In this document: positions 19,296-27,807 of the stretch, piece by piece
Layout: each line of letters opens with the position of its first letter
Numbering within the stretch: position 1 is the first letter of the stretch
Assembly (NCBI GenBank): GCA_015231435.1
Contig: JADGBN010000003.1
Location: 1-60,568, forward strand
Direction: 5' to 3'
DNA: 60,568 nt
Source of the DNA: Gammaproteobacteria bacterium
GTDB taxonomy: Bacteria > Pseudomonadota > Gammaproteobacteria > Thiohalomonadales > Thiohalomonadaceae
Program-made: the position numbers and the translations under genes
The notes under the pieces: model-generated
Databases searched by the model: none
What the model saw: the letters and a program-made list of their open reading frames with translations, nothing else
Told to the model about the DNA's origin: nothing

Positions 19296-20375
19296 TTATG
19301 GTTTAAAGGTAAATTTGATTTCGCGTTCAAAGAGCTCTGCCTGTGCCGGCAGGGGGAGGGGAGACGCTTTATAAACGGCGCTCTCAACCGAGCGGCGATA
19401 GGCGGGGGAGCCGGTACAGTTGCCAATTTTGACATCAATCACATCACCGCCGGGAATTTGCGTCACCAGTACCTCACACTCGCCCGCCTCGTTATCTTCG
19501 GGGGGGCGTATCCAGTTGCGGCTTACTTTGCCACGAATCTCACTCTCATACTGACTCAGCTGCCGTGCACGTTGGCGCTGCTGCTGCTGTGAGGCTTCAG
19601 CGGCGGCAACGGCATCAAGCTCGCGCTGCAGCGCCGTTTCCCGCTCTTTTTGCGCGGCAAGGCGCGCCTTCTCCTCGCGCTCCTTACGCGCTTTTTCAGC
19701 GGCGGCCTGTTCTGCAGCGGCCTTCTCTGTTGCCGCCTTCTGGGCAGCCGCCTTCTCCTGAGCTGCTTTTTCGCTGGCTGCCTTCTCTAGGGCGGCTTTT
19801 TCTTTTTTCGCTTTTTCGACGGCGGCCTGCTCCTTGGTGAACTTTTCAGCCGCTGCTTTTTCTGCTGCCAGCTTGTCGCTGGCGGCTTTTTCTGTTGCCT
19901 GCTTTTTCGCAAGTTCGTTCTGTTGCTGGACGATCTTTTCCCGCTCAAGTTCGGCCGCTTTTTTGGCGGCCTCTGCCTCTGCTTTCTGCTTGTTAAGGGT
20001 GTTTAGCCGCTCCGTCTCAGCCTGGCGCTGCAGCTCGGCCTCTTTGAGGCGTGCTTTCTCCTCCGCCTGTTGCTGTTTTAGCTCCTGCAGCCGTTTCTGC
20101 TCCTGTGCCTGTTCTGCCTTTAACTCTTTGAGCCGCTGCTCCTGTGCCTGTTTGGCGGCGCGTTTGCTCTCCTCATCGGCGGCGATCTCCTTTTTGCGTT
20201 GCGAGATCTCGGCGCTGATTTTTCGCTCATCAATGGCAACCGCAGAAATGGGGGTGATCTCCTCGGTATTGGCCGAGGGGTGAAGATCCGGCTCCTGACT
20301 GAAGTTAAAGCCAATGAGATAGAAGATCAGTAGATGCAGTACGATAGAGAAAATAATCGCAGCAGTGCGTATCAT
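19296..20375 (-). CDS. tolA: Tol-Pal system protein TolA
   Basis: Inner-membrane protein that spans the periplasm and links TolQR to the outer membrane during division. The 359-aa chain has one N-terminal TM helix (about 6-24, IFSIVLHLLIFYLIGF), a long Ala/Lys/Glu/Gln helical region (about 55-265, repeats such as AAAEKAAAEKF) and a C-terminal TolA-III domain (YESEIRGKVSRNWIRPP, IPGGDVIDVKIGNCTG, FEREIKFTFKP). It follows tolR after one base. tolB, pal and cpoB are not downstream as they usually are. Confidence 0.95.
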   Translation of the reverse strand: MIRTAAIIFSIVLHLLIFYLIGFNFSQEPDLHPSANTEEITPISAVAIDERKISAEISQRKKEIAADEESKRAAKQAQEQRLKELKAEQAQEQKRLQELKQQQAEEKARLKEAELQRQAETERLNTLNKQKAEAEAAKKAAELEREKIVQQQNELAKKQATEKAASDKLAAEKAAAEKFTKEQAAVEKAKKEKAALEKAASEKAAQEKAAAQKAATEKAAAEQAAAEKARKEREEKARLAAQKERETALQRELDAVAAAEASQQQQRQRARQLSQYESEIRGKVSRNWIRPPEDNEAGECEVLVTQIPGGDVIDVKIGNCTGSPAYRRSVESAVYKASPLPLPAQAELFEREIKFTFKP

Positions 20376-20376
20376 G

Positions 20377-20808
20377 CTATTTTTTCCTCGGTTCTGGGGG
20401 TTGCGTTAGCAGCCCGACAGAGGCGACCCCTGCCTGCTGAATAAGGGTCATCGCGGTGATCACTGCGCCATAGTTGACCGCCGCATCGCCGCGAACATAG
20501 ACGGGGCGGTTGGGGGTGAGGCGATGCTCAGCAGCAATGCGAATCACCAGCATTTCAGCGTTTACTGCGCTGCGACCCTGATCTTCGATATTCAGGTAGT
20601 AGTCTCCCTGTGCATCAACGGAGATGATAATCGGCTCCTGTTTCTCCTGGTCAACCGGTTTGGCGGCCGCCTGGGGAAGGTCAACCTTAACACCCTGAGT
20701 AAGCATCGGCGCGGTGACCATAAAGATCACCAGTAATACCAGCATGACATCAATGTAGGGAACGACGTTAATCTCTCCCATCATGGTGCGGCGTTGTCTG
20801 CGTGCCAT
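20377..20808 (-). CDS. tolR: Tol-Pal system protein TolR
   Basis: 143-aa ExbD/TolR protein with a single N-terminal membrane helix (EINVVPYIDVMLVLLVIFMVTAPML) carrying the proton-path aspartate in YIDVML. The periplasmic domain includes VDLPQA, typical of the family. With TolQ it forms the proton-driven motor that energises TolA. It lies 14 bp after tolQ and one base before tolA, so it is part of the ruvC-to-tolA operon. Confidence 0.96.
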   Translation of the reverse strand: MARRQRRTMMGEINVVPYIDVMLVLLVIFMVTAPMLTQGVKVDLPQAAAKPVDQEKQEPIIISVDAQGDYYLNIEDQGRSAVNAEMLVIRIAAEHRLTPNRPVYVRGDAAVNYGAVITAMTLIQQAGVASVGLLTQPPEPRKK

Positions 20809-20822
20809 AGTGCCTCCGAGTG

Positions 20823-21500
20823 CTAGCGGCTGTAGGCTTGACGTTGCAGCAGGCTGGAGAACTCATCGTTAAAGGTCTCCATCTGGTTTTCAATACGATC
20901 AAGGGAGTGGGAGTAACGGTTATAGGCAATGACCGCAGGAATGGCGGCAAAGAGCCCCATCGCGGTGGCGATGAGCGCCTCGGCGATGCCCGGGGCGACC
21001 ATCGACAGCGTCGCTTGCGTCGAACCTCCCAAGGCGCGAAAGGAGTTCATAATTCCCCAGACCGTGCCAAAGAGGCCGATATAGGGGCTGGTGGAGCCGA
21101 CCGTGGCGAGAAAAGCGACCCGCGATTCGACGCGCTCCGCTTCACGGGACATGGCGACCCGCATCGCCCGCTGCGCCCCCTCAACGATGGACATCGGATC
21201 GGCGCCCTCCTGTTTACGCAGGCGGGCAAATTCACCAAAACCGGCGGTGAAGATCGAGGGGAGTCCCTCAAGGGTTTCGACCTCCTTACTAAGCTGGCGG
21301 TAGAGATCAACCAAATCGATTCCTGACCAGAAGCGCTCTTCAAAAATTTTGGCATTAGCGCGGGCGCGCCGCAGCATTAGCCACTTCTCAAAGATAATCA
21401 CCCAGGAGGCAACCGAGGCCATGAGGAGAATAAACATCACCAGTTTAACCAGCAGGCTGGCACCTAAAAACAGCTCTATAATCGAGAGCTCGCCATTCAT
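20823..21500 (-). CDS. tolQ: Tol-Pal system protein TolQ
   Basis: 225-aa MotA/TolQ/ExbB membrane protein with three helices. Recognisable blocks are LLVKLVMFILLMASVASWVIIFEKW at the start, then VAFLATVGSTSPYIGLFGTVWGIMNSF and MVAPGIAEALIATAMGLFAAIPAVIAYNRY at the end. It pentamerises around a TolR dimer to form the motor. It starts 2 nt after the ybgC stop. Confidence 0.97.
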   Translation of the reverse strand: MNGELSIIELFLGASLLVKLVMFILLMASVASWVIIFEKWLMLRRARANAKIFEERFWSGIDLVDLYRQLSKEVETLEGLPSIFTAGFGEFARLRKQEGADPMSIVEGAQRAMRVAMSREAERVESRVAFLATVGSTSPYIGLFGTVWGIMNSFRALGGSTQATLSMVAPGIAEALIATAMGLFAAIPAVIAYNRYSHSLDRIENQMETFNDEFSSLLQRQAYSR

Positions 21501-21502
21501 CG

Positions 21503-21904
21503 TTACAACACCTCTTGTAGTCTGGATTGCAGGGTTGCGCCCAGCGGGCGCGGTTTAAAACTATCGGGGTCAAGCGCGGCCACCTTGACTTCACCATCAC
21601 AAAGAATGGTCTGGTTGCGGTGAACCGTTTGGTAAAAATCGACGCTGGCACGCCCGAGACGACTAAGGCGGGCCGTGACGGTCAGGGTATCATTAAAGCG
21701 GGCCGGCAGGCGGTAGTTTAGGGCGATATGGCGAACGGCAAAAATAGTGCCCTGTTGGCGCAGATCGCTCTGTTCAAAACCGAGGGCACGCAGCCATTCA
21801 GTGCGGCAGCGCTCCATAAATTTTAGGTAGTTGGCGTAATAGACCACGCCGCCACTGTCGGTATCTTCATAATAGATGCGCACCGGCCAGCTAAATTCGT
21901 TCAC
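21503..21904 (-). CDS. ybgC: Tol-Pal-associated acyl-CoA thioesterase YbgC
   Basis: Hot-dog fold acyl-CoA thioesterase, 133 aa. The catalytic signature [32 protein letters not shown] contains the active aspartate. It normally heads the tol-pal operon and was linked to phospholipid metabolism. Its start overlaps the ruvB stop by 4 nt, tying the ruv and tol genes into one transcript. Confidence 0.95.
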   Translation of the reverse strand: MNEFSWPVRIYYEDTDSGGVVYYANYLKFMERCRTEWLRALGFEQSDLRQQGTIFAVRHIALNYRLPARFNDTLTVTARLSRLGRASVDFYQTVHRNQTILCDGEVKVAALDPDSFKPRPLGATLQSRLQEVL

Positions 21905-22983
21905 AGAGGGAGCGCCTGATCGCCAAAGAGGGAGAGTTCGCGCGCTCTTTTGGCCTCTGCATCTTTAGGGGCGGTGACGCCAAAGTGGAGATAGGCGCTA
22001 TTGGTGGCGATGCGGCCGCGTGGGGTGCGCATAATAAAACCCTGCTGGATTAAATAGGGCTCAAGAACATCCTCAATGGTGCCGCGCTCCTCACCAATCG
22101 CAGCGGCAAGGTTATCAACGCCAACCGGGCCACCATCAAATTTATCGATAATCGCTAGCAGCAGTTTGCGGTCAAGATTATCAAAACCATTGCCGTCAAT
22201 CGATAACATATCCAGCGCACGGTCGGCAACGGGTGCCGAGATATGGCCGTCTCCCTTGACCTCTGCATAGTCGCGGACACGTCGCAACAGGCGGTTGGCG
22301 ATTCGCGGTGTACCGCGTGAACGTCGCGCGATCTCATGGGCACCCTCGGGCTCAATGGCGACACCGAGAAGTGAGGCGGAGCGGCTGACAATGGTGGCAA
22401 GCTCGGCTATCTGGTAAAACTCAAGTCGCTGGACAATACCAAAACGGTCGCGCAGCGGCGAGGTGAGCATCCCGGCGCGGGTCGTTGCGCCAATGAGGGT
22501 GAAGGGGGGAATATCGAGCTTAATTGAACGCGCGGCGGGGCCGTCACCAATCATAATATCAATTTGGTAATCCTCCATAGCCGGATAGAGTACCTCTTCA
22601 ATGACTGGGCTCATGCGATGAATCTCATCAATAAACAGAACATCGTGGGGATCAAGGTTGGTCAGCAGGGCGGCAAGATCACCAGGTCGCTCCAGTACCG
22701 GGCCCGAGGTTTGCCGCAAATTAACCCCAAGTTCATGGCTGATAATATGTGCCAGTGTCGTCTTGCCTAAACCCGGGGGGCCAAAGATAAGCAGATGATC
22801 AAGCGCTTCGGCGCGATTGCGCGCCGCACTGATGAAGATCTCCATTTGGGTGCGTACCGCTTCCTGACCAATATATTCAGCCAGACGCTTGGGACGGATG
22901 GCGCGGTCAATCTGTTCATCGCCTACCACCCGGGTTGGGGTGAGTTCGGGAGAGGTCACGCTGATACGGTCGGGTTTAATCAT
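21901..22983 (-). CDS. ruvB: Holliday junction branch-migration ATPase RuvB
   Basis: AAA+ motor, 360 aa. Key motifs are [15 protein letters not shown], Walker [15 protein letters not shown], Walker [12 protein letters not shown], sensor [18 protein letters not shown] and the winged-helix end ([14 protein letters not shown]). Two RuvB hexamers drive branch migration at Holliday junctions held by RuvA. It overlaps ruvA (upstream) and ybgC (downstream) by 4 nt each. Confidence 0.98.
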   Translation of the reverse strand: MIKPDRISVTSPELTPTRVVGDEQIDRAIRPKRLAEYIGQEAVRTQMEIFISAARNRAEALDHLLIFGPPGLGKTTLAHIISHELGVNLRQTSGPVLERPGDLAALLTNLDPHDVLFIDEIHRMSPVIEEVLYPAMEDYQIDIMIGDGPAARSIKLDIPPFTLIGATTRAGMLTSPLRDRFGIVQRLEFYQIAELATIVSRSASLLGVAIEPEGAHEIARRSRGTPRIANRLLRRVRDYAEVKGDGHISAPVADRALDMLSIDGNGFDNLDRKLLLAIIDKFDGGPVGVDNLAAAIGEERGTIEDVLEPYLIQQGFIMRTPRGRIATNSAYLHFGVTAPKDAEAKRARELSLFGDQALPL

Positions 22984-23588
22984 CGGCTAACTGCCTGGCG
23001 CAGGGCGGCGCGAATAACCGCTTCACTATCCATGTCGTCAGTCGCCACCTGCTGCACCAAACGGCTCGCCTCAACTGGTTTATAGCCAAGCGAGATGAGC
23101 GCGCTAATTGCATCGTCATGGGCGTTATGTGTGGCTTGTACTGGAGTGTAGCCCCCCTTTTCGCCAAGGGGTGAAGTGGCTTGCCACCCTTGCAGCCGAT
23201 CGGCCATTTCGATAACCAGACGTTCGGCGGTCTTTTTCCCAACGCCGGGCAGGCGCATTAGGGCGGTTAGATCACTCTGCTGCAGAGCGGTTACCAGTTC
23301 GTGACAGTTCATTCCCGAGAGCATCGCCAGTGCGAGTTTGGGGCCGACCCCATTAACGCGAATTAGGGTGCGAAACAGATCGCGCTCGGCGTGGCTAATA
23401 AAGCCATAGAGAAGGTGCGCATCCTCGCGAACCACCATATGAATCAGCAGGGTAGTGGTCTCGTTGACTCCCGGGAGCTCATAAAAGCTGCTCATCGGCA
23501 GCTCAATCTCATAACCGACGCCCGCCACATCCAGCAGGAGTTGCGGTGGCTGTTTTTCGATAAGCGTTCCCTGCAGGCGTCCGATCAT
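22980..23588 (-). CDS. ruvA: Holliday junction DNA-binding protein RuvA
   Basis: 202-aa protein with an N-terminal OB fold ([31 protein letters not shown]), tandem helix-hairpin-helix motifs ([14 protein letters not shown] and [17 protein letters not shown]) and a C-terminal RuvB-contact domain ([16 protein letters not shown]). It tetramerises on four-way junctions. Start and stop overlap ruvC and ruvB. Confidence 0.98.
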   Translation of the reverse strand: MIGRLQGTLIEKQPPQLLLDVAGVGYEIELPMSSFYELPGVNETTTLLIHMVVREDAHLLYGFISHAERDLFRTLIRVNGVGPKLALAMLSGMNCHELVTALQQSDLTALMRLPGVGKKTAERLVIEMADRLQGWQATSPLGEKGGYTPVQATHNAHDDAISALISLGYKPVEASRLVQQVATDDMDSEAVIRAALRQAVSR

Positions 23589-24112
23589 CGGTAACGTCCG
23601 GCGCGGCTGCTGCTAACAGCAGGTATTTTATCGAGCAGTGTGCGGGTGTGATGGTGGCAGAGTGCGACCGCCAAGGCATCGGCAGCATCTGCCTGCGGTG
23701 TCGCATTAAGTTGCAGCAAGGCGCAAATCATGTGTTGAATCTGTCCCTTCTCGGCGTTGCCTTTACCGACCACCGCTTTTTTAATCTCTGCAGGGGTGTA
23801 TTCATGAACGCTGAGATCCCCTGCCATGACCGCGCAGATGGCGGCGCCACGCGCTTGTCCAAGCTTCAGTGCCGAGTCGGGGTTACGGTGCATAAAGACC
23901 CGTTCGATGGCGACTTCGTTGGGGTTATATTGGTTAATCAAGGTGGTCACTGCGTCAAAAATCTCTTTCAGTCGCTCTGGTAATGAGGCGCCAGAGGTGT
24001 GGATGGCACCGCTGCTCAGATAGCTGCTGCGCCCTTGATGAATATCGATAATCCCATATCCGGTGATGCGTGAGCCAGGATCTATGCCTAATATGCGCTG
24101 TGGCAGCACCAA
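23585..24112 (-). CDS. ruvC: Holliday junction endonuclease RuvC
   Basis: 175-aa resolvase that cuts Holliday junctions symmetrically. The RNase H-like fold carries its four catalytic acidic residues in [20 protein letters not shown] and the C-terminal [14 protein letters not shown]. It opens the ruvCAB-ybgC-tolQRA gene run; all junctions from ruvC to ybgC are 4-nt overlaps. Confidence 0.97.
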   Translation of the reverse strand: MVLPQRILGIDPGSRITGYGIIDIHQGRSSYLSSGAIHTSGASLPERLKEIFDAVTTLINQYNPNEVAIERVFMHRNPDSALKLGQARGAAICAVMAGDLSVHEYTPAEIKKAVVGKGNAEKGQIQHMICALLQLNATPQADAADALAVALCHHHTRTLLDKIPAVSSSRAGRYR

Positions 24113-24231
24113 CCTCCTGTCCTCGTGGCAAAAATAGATGGCGCTATTTTAGCATTGTGCGGAAAATTTGGTATGAATTTATACCCGTCATTCTTGACAA
24201 TGTGGGGGCGTTGACTACCTCTCGTTGACGC

Positions 24232-26277
24232 TTACTTTATCTGCTGCCGAACTGCCTCGATGGTGCGAATCCAGGGGCGATTTTGGCGATAGGATTGCGA
24301 AAGCGCAGCGGCTGCCGCTTTGGCGCTCTGCTGGTTGGGGTAACTCCCCTGGAGCAGGATTTGCCAGGTTTTGCCTTGCTGCTGATAGCAGACGCTGGCT
24401 AAAGTTTCGTCGTTGTTTTCGGACTGACGGATAAAACGCGGGATGTTACAGTTGTTGCTGCAGGCGAGAAGTTGAATAGTGTAGTTTTTTTCAGGCTGTT
24501 GCTCAAGCCACCGTTTATCCAGCAAGGTTATTTGCGGGCTAGCCACTGTTGCTGTGGCGGGAACCTTTTTTTTTGCGCTAACTTTCCCGGTCGTGGTCTG
24601 CTTGTCGGTTCTGCGCTGCGCAGCGGGTTCACTTTTGTGGCTGTTTACTGCAGTGTCAGGGCGATCTTCCAGCTGCTTGAGTCGTTGCTGCATCTGCTGC
24701 TGCCGTTGCTGATGGCTCTGCTGCGCCTGCTGTAATTTATCAATCTCGCTATTGAGTTGATTAAGTTGTGCCGGTGTTGGCGAGGTCGGGCGGGACTCGT
24801 CACGTTGGCGCATGGCTGTCACCGCCTCCTGCGCCGCGCTTAGGCTCTGTAGGCGCATTGAGCTCTGCTCAATACGTTGATTATGCTGATCCGCCAAGGT
24901 GTGAAGCGTGCTGTTTTCATAGGTGAGCCAGCCACTGCTAAGGGCGATCGCCGCGAGTGGTAAGGCGGTCAGCCATTTAAGCGAGATCAGCTGCTGCTGT
25001 ACCCGATCTCCCTGTTTGCGATGTTGATCATTAAGGCGCCGCAGTTCGTTGCCTTGCATTAAGTTATAGTGATCCAGAGCGTCCAACTGGCTCTGCTGTT
25101 TTTTCTGCTGAAGATTTTGATCCTCAAGCTGCAACTGCTGTTGCTGTTGCTGGTTAACCAGCCGCTTAAGCTCTGCAGCGGCATGGCTCTCCTGTTGAGT
25201 AACGCGCTGTTTAACCAGCGACAGCTCGTGAAGTTGTTGCTGCTGTTGTGCGTCAAACTGCTGTTGCTGCTCCTCCAGCTGCTGCTGCTTGAGTTGTTGT
25301 GCCCCGAGTTGCTCTTGAAGTTGCGTGCTTCGCTGCTGCTGTTGCTGCTGTGCATCGGCATGGCGGTTATCGTGCTGACTGAGCTGTTGGTGAATTTGCC
25401 GAAGGTTGTCAGTGGTCGCGTTATCGCGCTCTTCAAGGTGATTCAGGCGGCTGTCAAGAAGACGCTGCAGTTTGCCAAGGCGCTCACTTTCACGGCTGAC
25501 ACGGTTTTCAAGCTCGATAAACTTCTGACCCTGCTGGGTTTTGAGTTGCTCCACACTCTCATTGGTAACGCACAGATCATGACCCAGCGTGCTCTCAAGG
25601 GTTGTTAGATTCTCCTGCAGCTGGGTGACTGGCTGTTGTAGTGCCAGCACGCTCTCGCTGACTGCGGCTAAATCCTGTGACAGGGTATTGAGTGACTGTT
25701 GCAGCTGATCCTGATTTTTATCACTGGCTATTTGGCGCTGCTTTAACGCCGTGTTCAGCGCATCGACATTGACGCTAAGCTGCTCTAACTGCTGCTGCAA
25801 CTCATTTTGACTGTTGCCGACCTCTGATTGCTGTTGCTGCTGTTCGCGGCTCTGCTCAAAAATGGTGTTTAGCGACGCTTGCAGCTGAGTGACGGTCTGC
25901 GCCGTAGAGGAGTGGTTCTGTTTAAGCTGGTTAAGTTCGTTTTCCTGAGGCAACCATGAGGCGGCGGCGATTTCGAGCTTGGCAATTTGCGCTTCAATGC
26001 GTTTGCTATCACTGGCAAGAGCGCTCATGGCGGCTTGTAGCGACTCCTGAAATGAGGTGTCGTTAAGGGCAGCGCGGTTATTGTCGAGTTGTGCGGTGTG
26101 ATCGTGAAGTTGCTCAAGGCAGCCATCAAGCATGGTATGAAGTTCGCCAATCTGCCGAACCAGATCACCCTGATGTCCATTGACGTCGGTCACCTCACTT
26201 GCAAGCTGTCGCAGCCGCGTATCAAGGGTGGCGAAGTTGTCGCTGAGCTGTTTGGCAATAGGGTCTTTTATGTTCAT
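24232..26277 (-). CDS. Gln-rich coiled-coil membrane protein with DamX-like SPOR domain
   Basis: Large protein of 681 aa from the ATG at 26277 (the track uses a TTG 30 nt earlier; the ATG has GGACAGAG just upstream). Residues 1 to about 430 are almost pure heptad coiled coil, very rich in Gln, Leu and Glu, with runs such as QQQQQQ. One membrane helix follows (about 432-452, LTALPLAAIALSSGWLTYE), then a second coil, a basic linker, and a C-terminal SPOR-like domain (YTIQLLACSNNCNIPRFI, WQILLQGSYPNQQSAKAA, RPWIRTIEAVRQQIK) that aligns with E. coli DamX. SPOR domains bind denuded peptidoglycan at the septum. Unlike DamX, the long coil precedes the helix and would be cytoplasmic. No close family is recognised for the whole protein. 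Confidence 0.8.
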   Translation of the reverse strand: MNIKDPIAKQLSDNFATLDTRLRQLASEVTDVNGHQGDLVRQIGELHTMLDGCLEQLHDHTAQLDNNRAALNDTSFQESLQAAMSALASDSKRIEAQIAKLEIAAASWLPQENELNQLKQNHSSTAQTVTQLQASLNTIFEQSREQQQQQSEVGNSQNELQQQLEQLSVNVDALNTALKQRQIASDKNQDQLQQSLNTLSQDLAAVSESVLALQQPVTQLQENLTTLESTLGHDLCVTNESVEQLKTQQGQKFIELENRVSRESERLGKLQRLLDSRLNHLEERDNATTDNLRQIHQQLSQHDNRHADAQQQQQQRSTQLQEQLGAQQLKQQQLEEQQQQFDAQQQQQLHELSLVKQRVTQQESHAAAELKRLVNQQQQQQLQLEDQNLQQKKQQSQLDALDHYNLMQGNELRRLNDQHRKQGDRVQQQLISLKWLTALPLAAIALSSGWLTYENSTLHTLADQHNQRIEQSSMRLQSLSAAQEAVTAMRQRDESRPTSPTPAQLNQLNSEIDKLQQAQQSHQQRQQQMQQRLKQLEDRPDTAVNSHKSEPAAQRRTDKQTTTGKVSAKKKVPATATVASPQITLLDKRWLEQQPEKNYTIQLLACSNNCNIPRFIRQSENNDETLASVCYQQQGKTWQILLQGSYPNQQSAKAAAAALSQSYRQNRPWIRTIEAVRQQIK

Positions 26278-26531
26278 GATCTCTGTCCAACTATCCAGGT
26301 TAACCAAGCGATGACAAGGGGGGAAATCCTACTGGAGTCTGGTTATGCGAAGATAGTGCCAAATAAGAAAATAGATATTCATTTCAATGAATAACAGAGA
26401 AGTGATAGGACTTGGCGTGAGCATGACAAAAAATTGACGAAGGCGAAGAGTGGCGCTGGTCAGGAAAAATCAGGGGTTATTTTTCGCTTCAATCGTAAGG
26501 AGAAGGCGCTTATGCCATGCGTGTGGTTGCG
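26278..26531. other. Intergenic stretch without a supported gene
   Basis: Between the SPOR protein start and the palindrome at 26532 I see only short frames. The 64-aa plus-strand frame at 26434 runs into the dispersed repeat and has no family resemblance. The promoter of the SPOR gene should lie in the first part, but no convincing -35/-10 pair could be chosen by eye. Confidence 0.4.
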
Positions 26532-26562
26532 CCTGTCGCATAGCAGCGCGCTATGCGACAGG
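26532..26562. repeat. Perfect 13-bp inverted repeat
   Basis: CCTGTCGCATAGC and GCTATGCGACAGG form a perfect 13-bp stem with a 5-nt loop (AGCGC). It sits five bases before dispersed repeat copy 2. There is no T-run on either side, so an intrinsic terminator is unlikely; a protein-binding site or a folded RNA element is possible. Confidence 0.75.
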
Positions 26563-26566
26563 GAGC

Positions 26567-26694
26567 TATACCCTTTCTACTTGAAACTGCAGGGTCGTTG
26601 GCTGCAGTTGCTCACCCCAATCACATAGTTAATCTATGCTCATGGGGATTCGCAACTTTGCCGCCTACCTGCATTTCCAAGTAGTTTGGGTATA
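26567..26694 (+). repeat. Palindromic dispersed repeat, copy 2 (full length)
   Basis: The most complete copy, 128 bp. Its ends are imperfect inverted repeats: TATACCCTTTCTACTTGAAACTGCAGG at the left and, in complement, TATACCCAAACTACTTGGAAATGCAGG at the right. An inner palindrome (CCCCAATCACATAG / CTATGCTCATGGGG) lies between. This is MITE-like architecture without any coding capacity. It lies in the 517-bp gap between the SPOR gene and the acidic-tail gene. Confidence 0.85.
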
Positions 26695-26794
26695 GTTAAC
26701 CATTGAAACCTTAGGTTACGCGAAGTTGCAGCGGTGTTGGCCCGATCTTCGAGTCGTTTGCGGATTTTGCGGATAATGGTCAGGCGATACCGTG

Positions 26795-27196
26795 TCAGAT
26801 ATCGTCATCCATATCGTCAATATACTCATCATCGTCGTCATCGCCATCATCGGCAGTGACAACATCATCAACGTCAACTGCCACCGCTGTTGCTGCACCG
26901 CCGCCACTGGCAGCAAGGTTGGCAAGGTTAATTTTTTGCTGTACACGCGGCGTAAAGCCAGCGAGTGCTGCTTCGTAGGCAGATTGCAGATCGCTAGAAG
27001 ATGCACGCTCATCATCATTGAGTTCGCGCAGCTTGCCTTCGACAATATCACGACGAAACTCAACAAACTGATTGCGCTTCTGATGGAACAGATAGAGGGT
27101 ATCGGGATTGCCGGTACTAAGCGCCTCATCACGAACCACTGCGGTACTTTTTGCTCCGGCTTCGAGGTAGCCACACCATAAGAGCTTGCTATTCAT
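26795..27196 (-). CDS. Conserved-looking hypothetical protein with Asp-rich acidic tail
   Basis: 133-aa soluble protein, not recognised. It begins MNSKLLWCGYLEAGAKSTAVVRDE, has a charged helical middle (HQKRNQFVEFRRDIVEGKLRELNDDERAS), then a Gly/Ala/Val stretch and an extremely acidic C-terminus rich in Asp (DDGDDDDDEYIDDMDDD). The ATG is preceded by GAGAGGGA (5'-TAGAGAGGGAATG on the coding strand), a fair ribosome-binding site. It has no clear operon partner and lies between a dispersed repeat and a divergent small gene. The acidic tail could bind divalent metal or mimic nucleic acid, but this is speculation. Confidence 0.7.
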   Translation of the reverse strand: MNSKLLWCGYLEAGAKSTAVVRDEALSTGNPDTLYLFHQKRNQFVEFRRDIVEGKLRELNDDERASSSDLQSAYEAALAGFTPRVQQKINLANLAASGGGAATAVAVDVDDVVTADDGDDDDDEYIDDMDDDI

Positions 27197-27426
27197 TCCC
27201 TCTCTAATACCTCTTGGGCTGTGGATAATTCACGGGGGGCAATATTTTCCCATTTTAGCGGCGCTGTCAATACAAATATGGTCCCATGGGATGAGTAATC
27301 TGATTGGGTAAAAAATGGAAGGTGGGTAAGTAATGAGAATTTTTATCAGGTGGTATTGACAGTGAGGTGGTCGTTGCATAGGATAGCAGCACTGATTGAT
27401 AACCGTTCTTGAAAAAGGAGCCTGTA

Positions 27427-27684
27427 ATGCCACACTATCGCTGGATGGGAAAACGTAAAATGAGTCGTGAGAGCCAGGTGAGCCGCGCCACTAAAGTGGT
27501 TGCTGCACTGCCGGTTGGAGTGGGTCTTGCTACCAAGGGTGCCATGTTGCTTAAGGGCGGTGTTCTGCTCACCATGGCGAGCGGCGTGCTGACGTTGGTG
27601 CCGGGGGTTGCTGCGGTTGTCGGTGGGTTGGCGCTGCATCAGAGTATGCAGAGTCATCGCCAAGGGCAGATGGTTAGTCACTAA
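27427..27684 (+). CDS. Small Gly/Ala/Val-rich membrane protein, unknown
   Basis: 85 aa from the ATG at 27427, which has an excellent AAAAAGGAG six bases upstream; the track's earlier TTG would consume that site. A basic N-terminus (MPHYRWMGKRKMSRESQVSRATK) precedes a long hydrophobic stretch (VVAALPVGVGLATKGAMLLKGGVLLTMASGVLTLVPGVAAVVGGLAL) that could form one or two glycine-zipper helices, ending HQSMQSHRQGQMVSH. It is divergent from the acidic-tail gene and 123 bp before ubiU. No family is recognised. Confidence 0.7.
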   Translation: MPHYRWMGKRKMSRESQVSRATKVVAALPVGVGLATKGAMLLKGGVLLTMASGVLTLVPGVAAVVGGLALHQSMQSHRQGQMVSH

Positions 27685-27807
27685 TCTGCGCTGTTTGATT
27701 GCTTGCGCTCTTCTGTAGCCAGTAGCGGTGCTTGGGTTATACTTCGCGCTCTCGGCAGTCAGTGCCTTTGGTGCTGACAAAACCCGTCACTGTTTACAGG
27801 AGAGAAC

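Noticed and set aside
19565-20283. Plus-strand Ser/Ala/Cys-rich ORFs opposite tolA
   Set aside because: They are antisense shadows of the Ala/Lys/Glu repeat region of TolA.
24700-25900. Dense CTG/CAG-type triplet runs that look like a microsatellite or CRISPR-like array
   Set aside because: They are codons of the Gln-rich coiled coil on the minus strand; there are no regular repeats with spacers. Plus-strand Leu-rich ORF 25069-25608 is its shadow.
27685-27807. FNR site upstream of ubiU
   Set aside because: Only a half-site (TTGAT) is seen; the other half ATCAA at proper spacing is missing.
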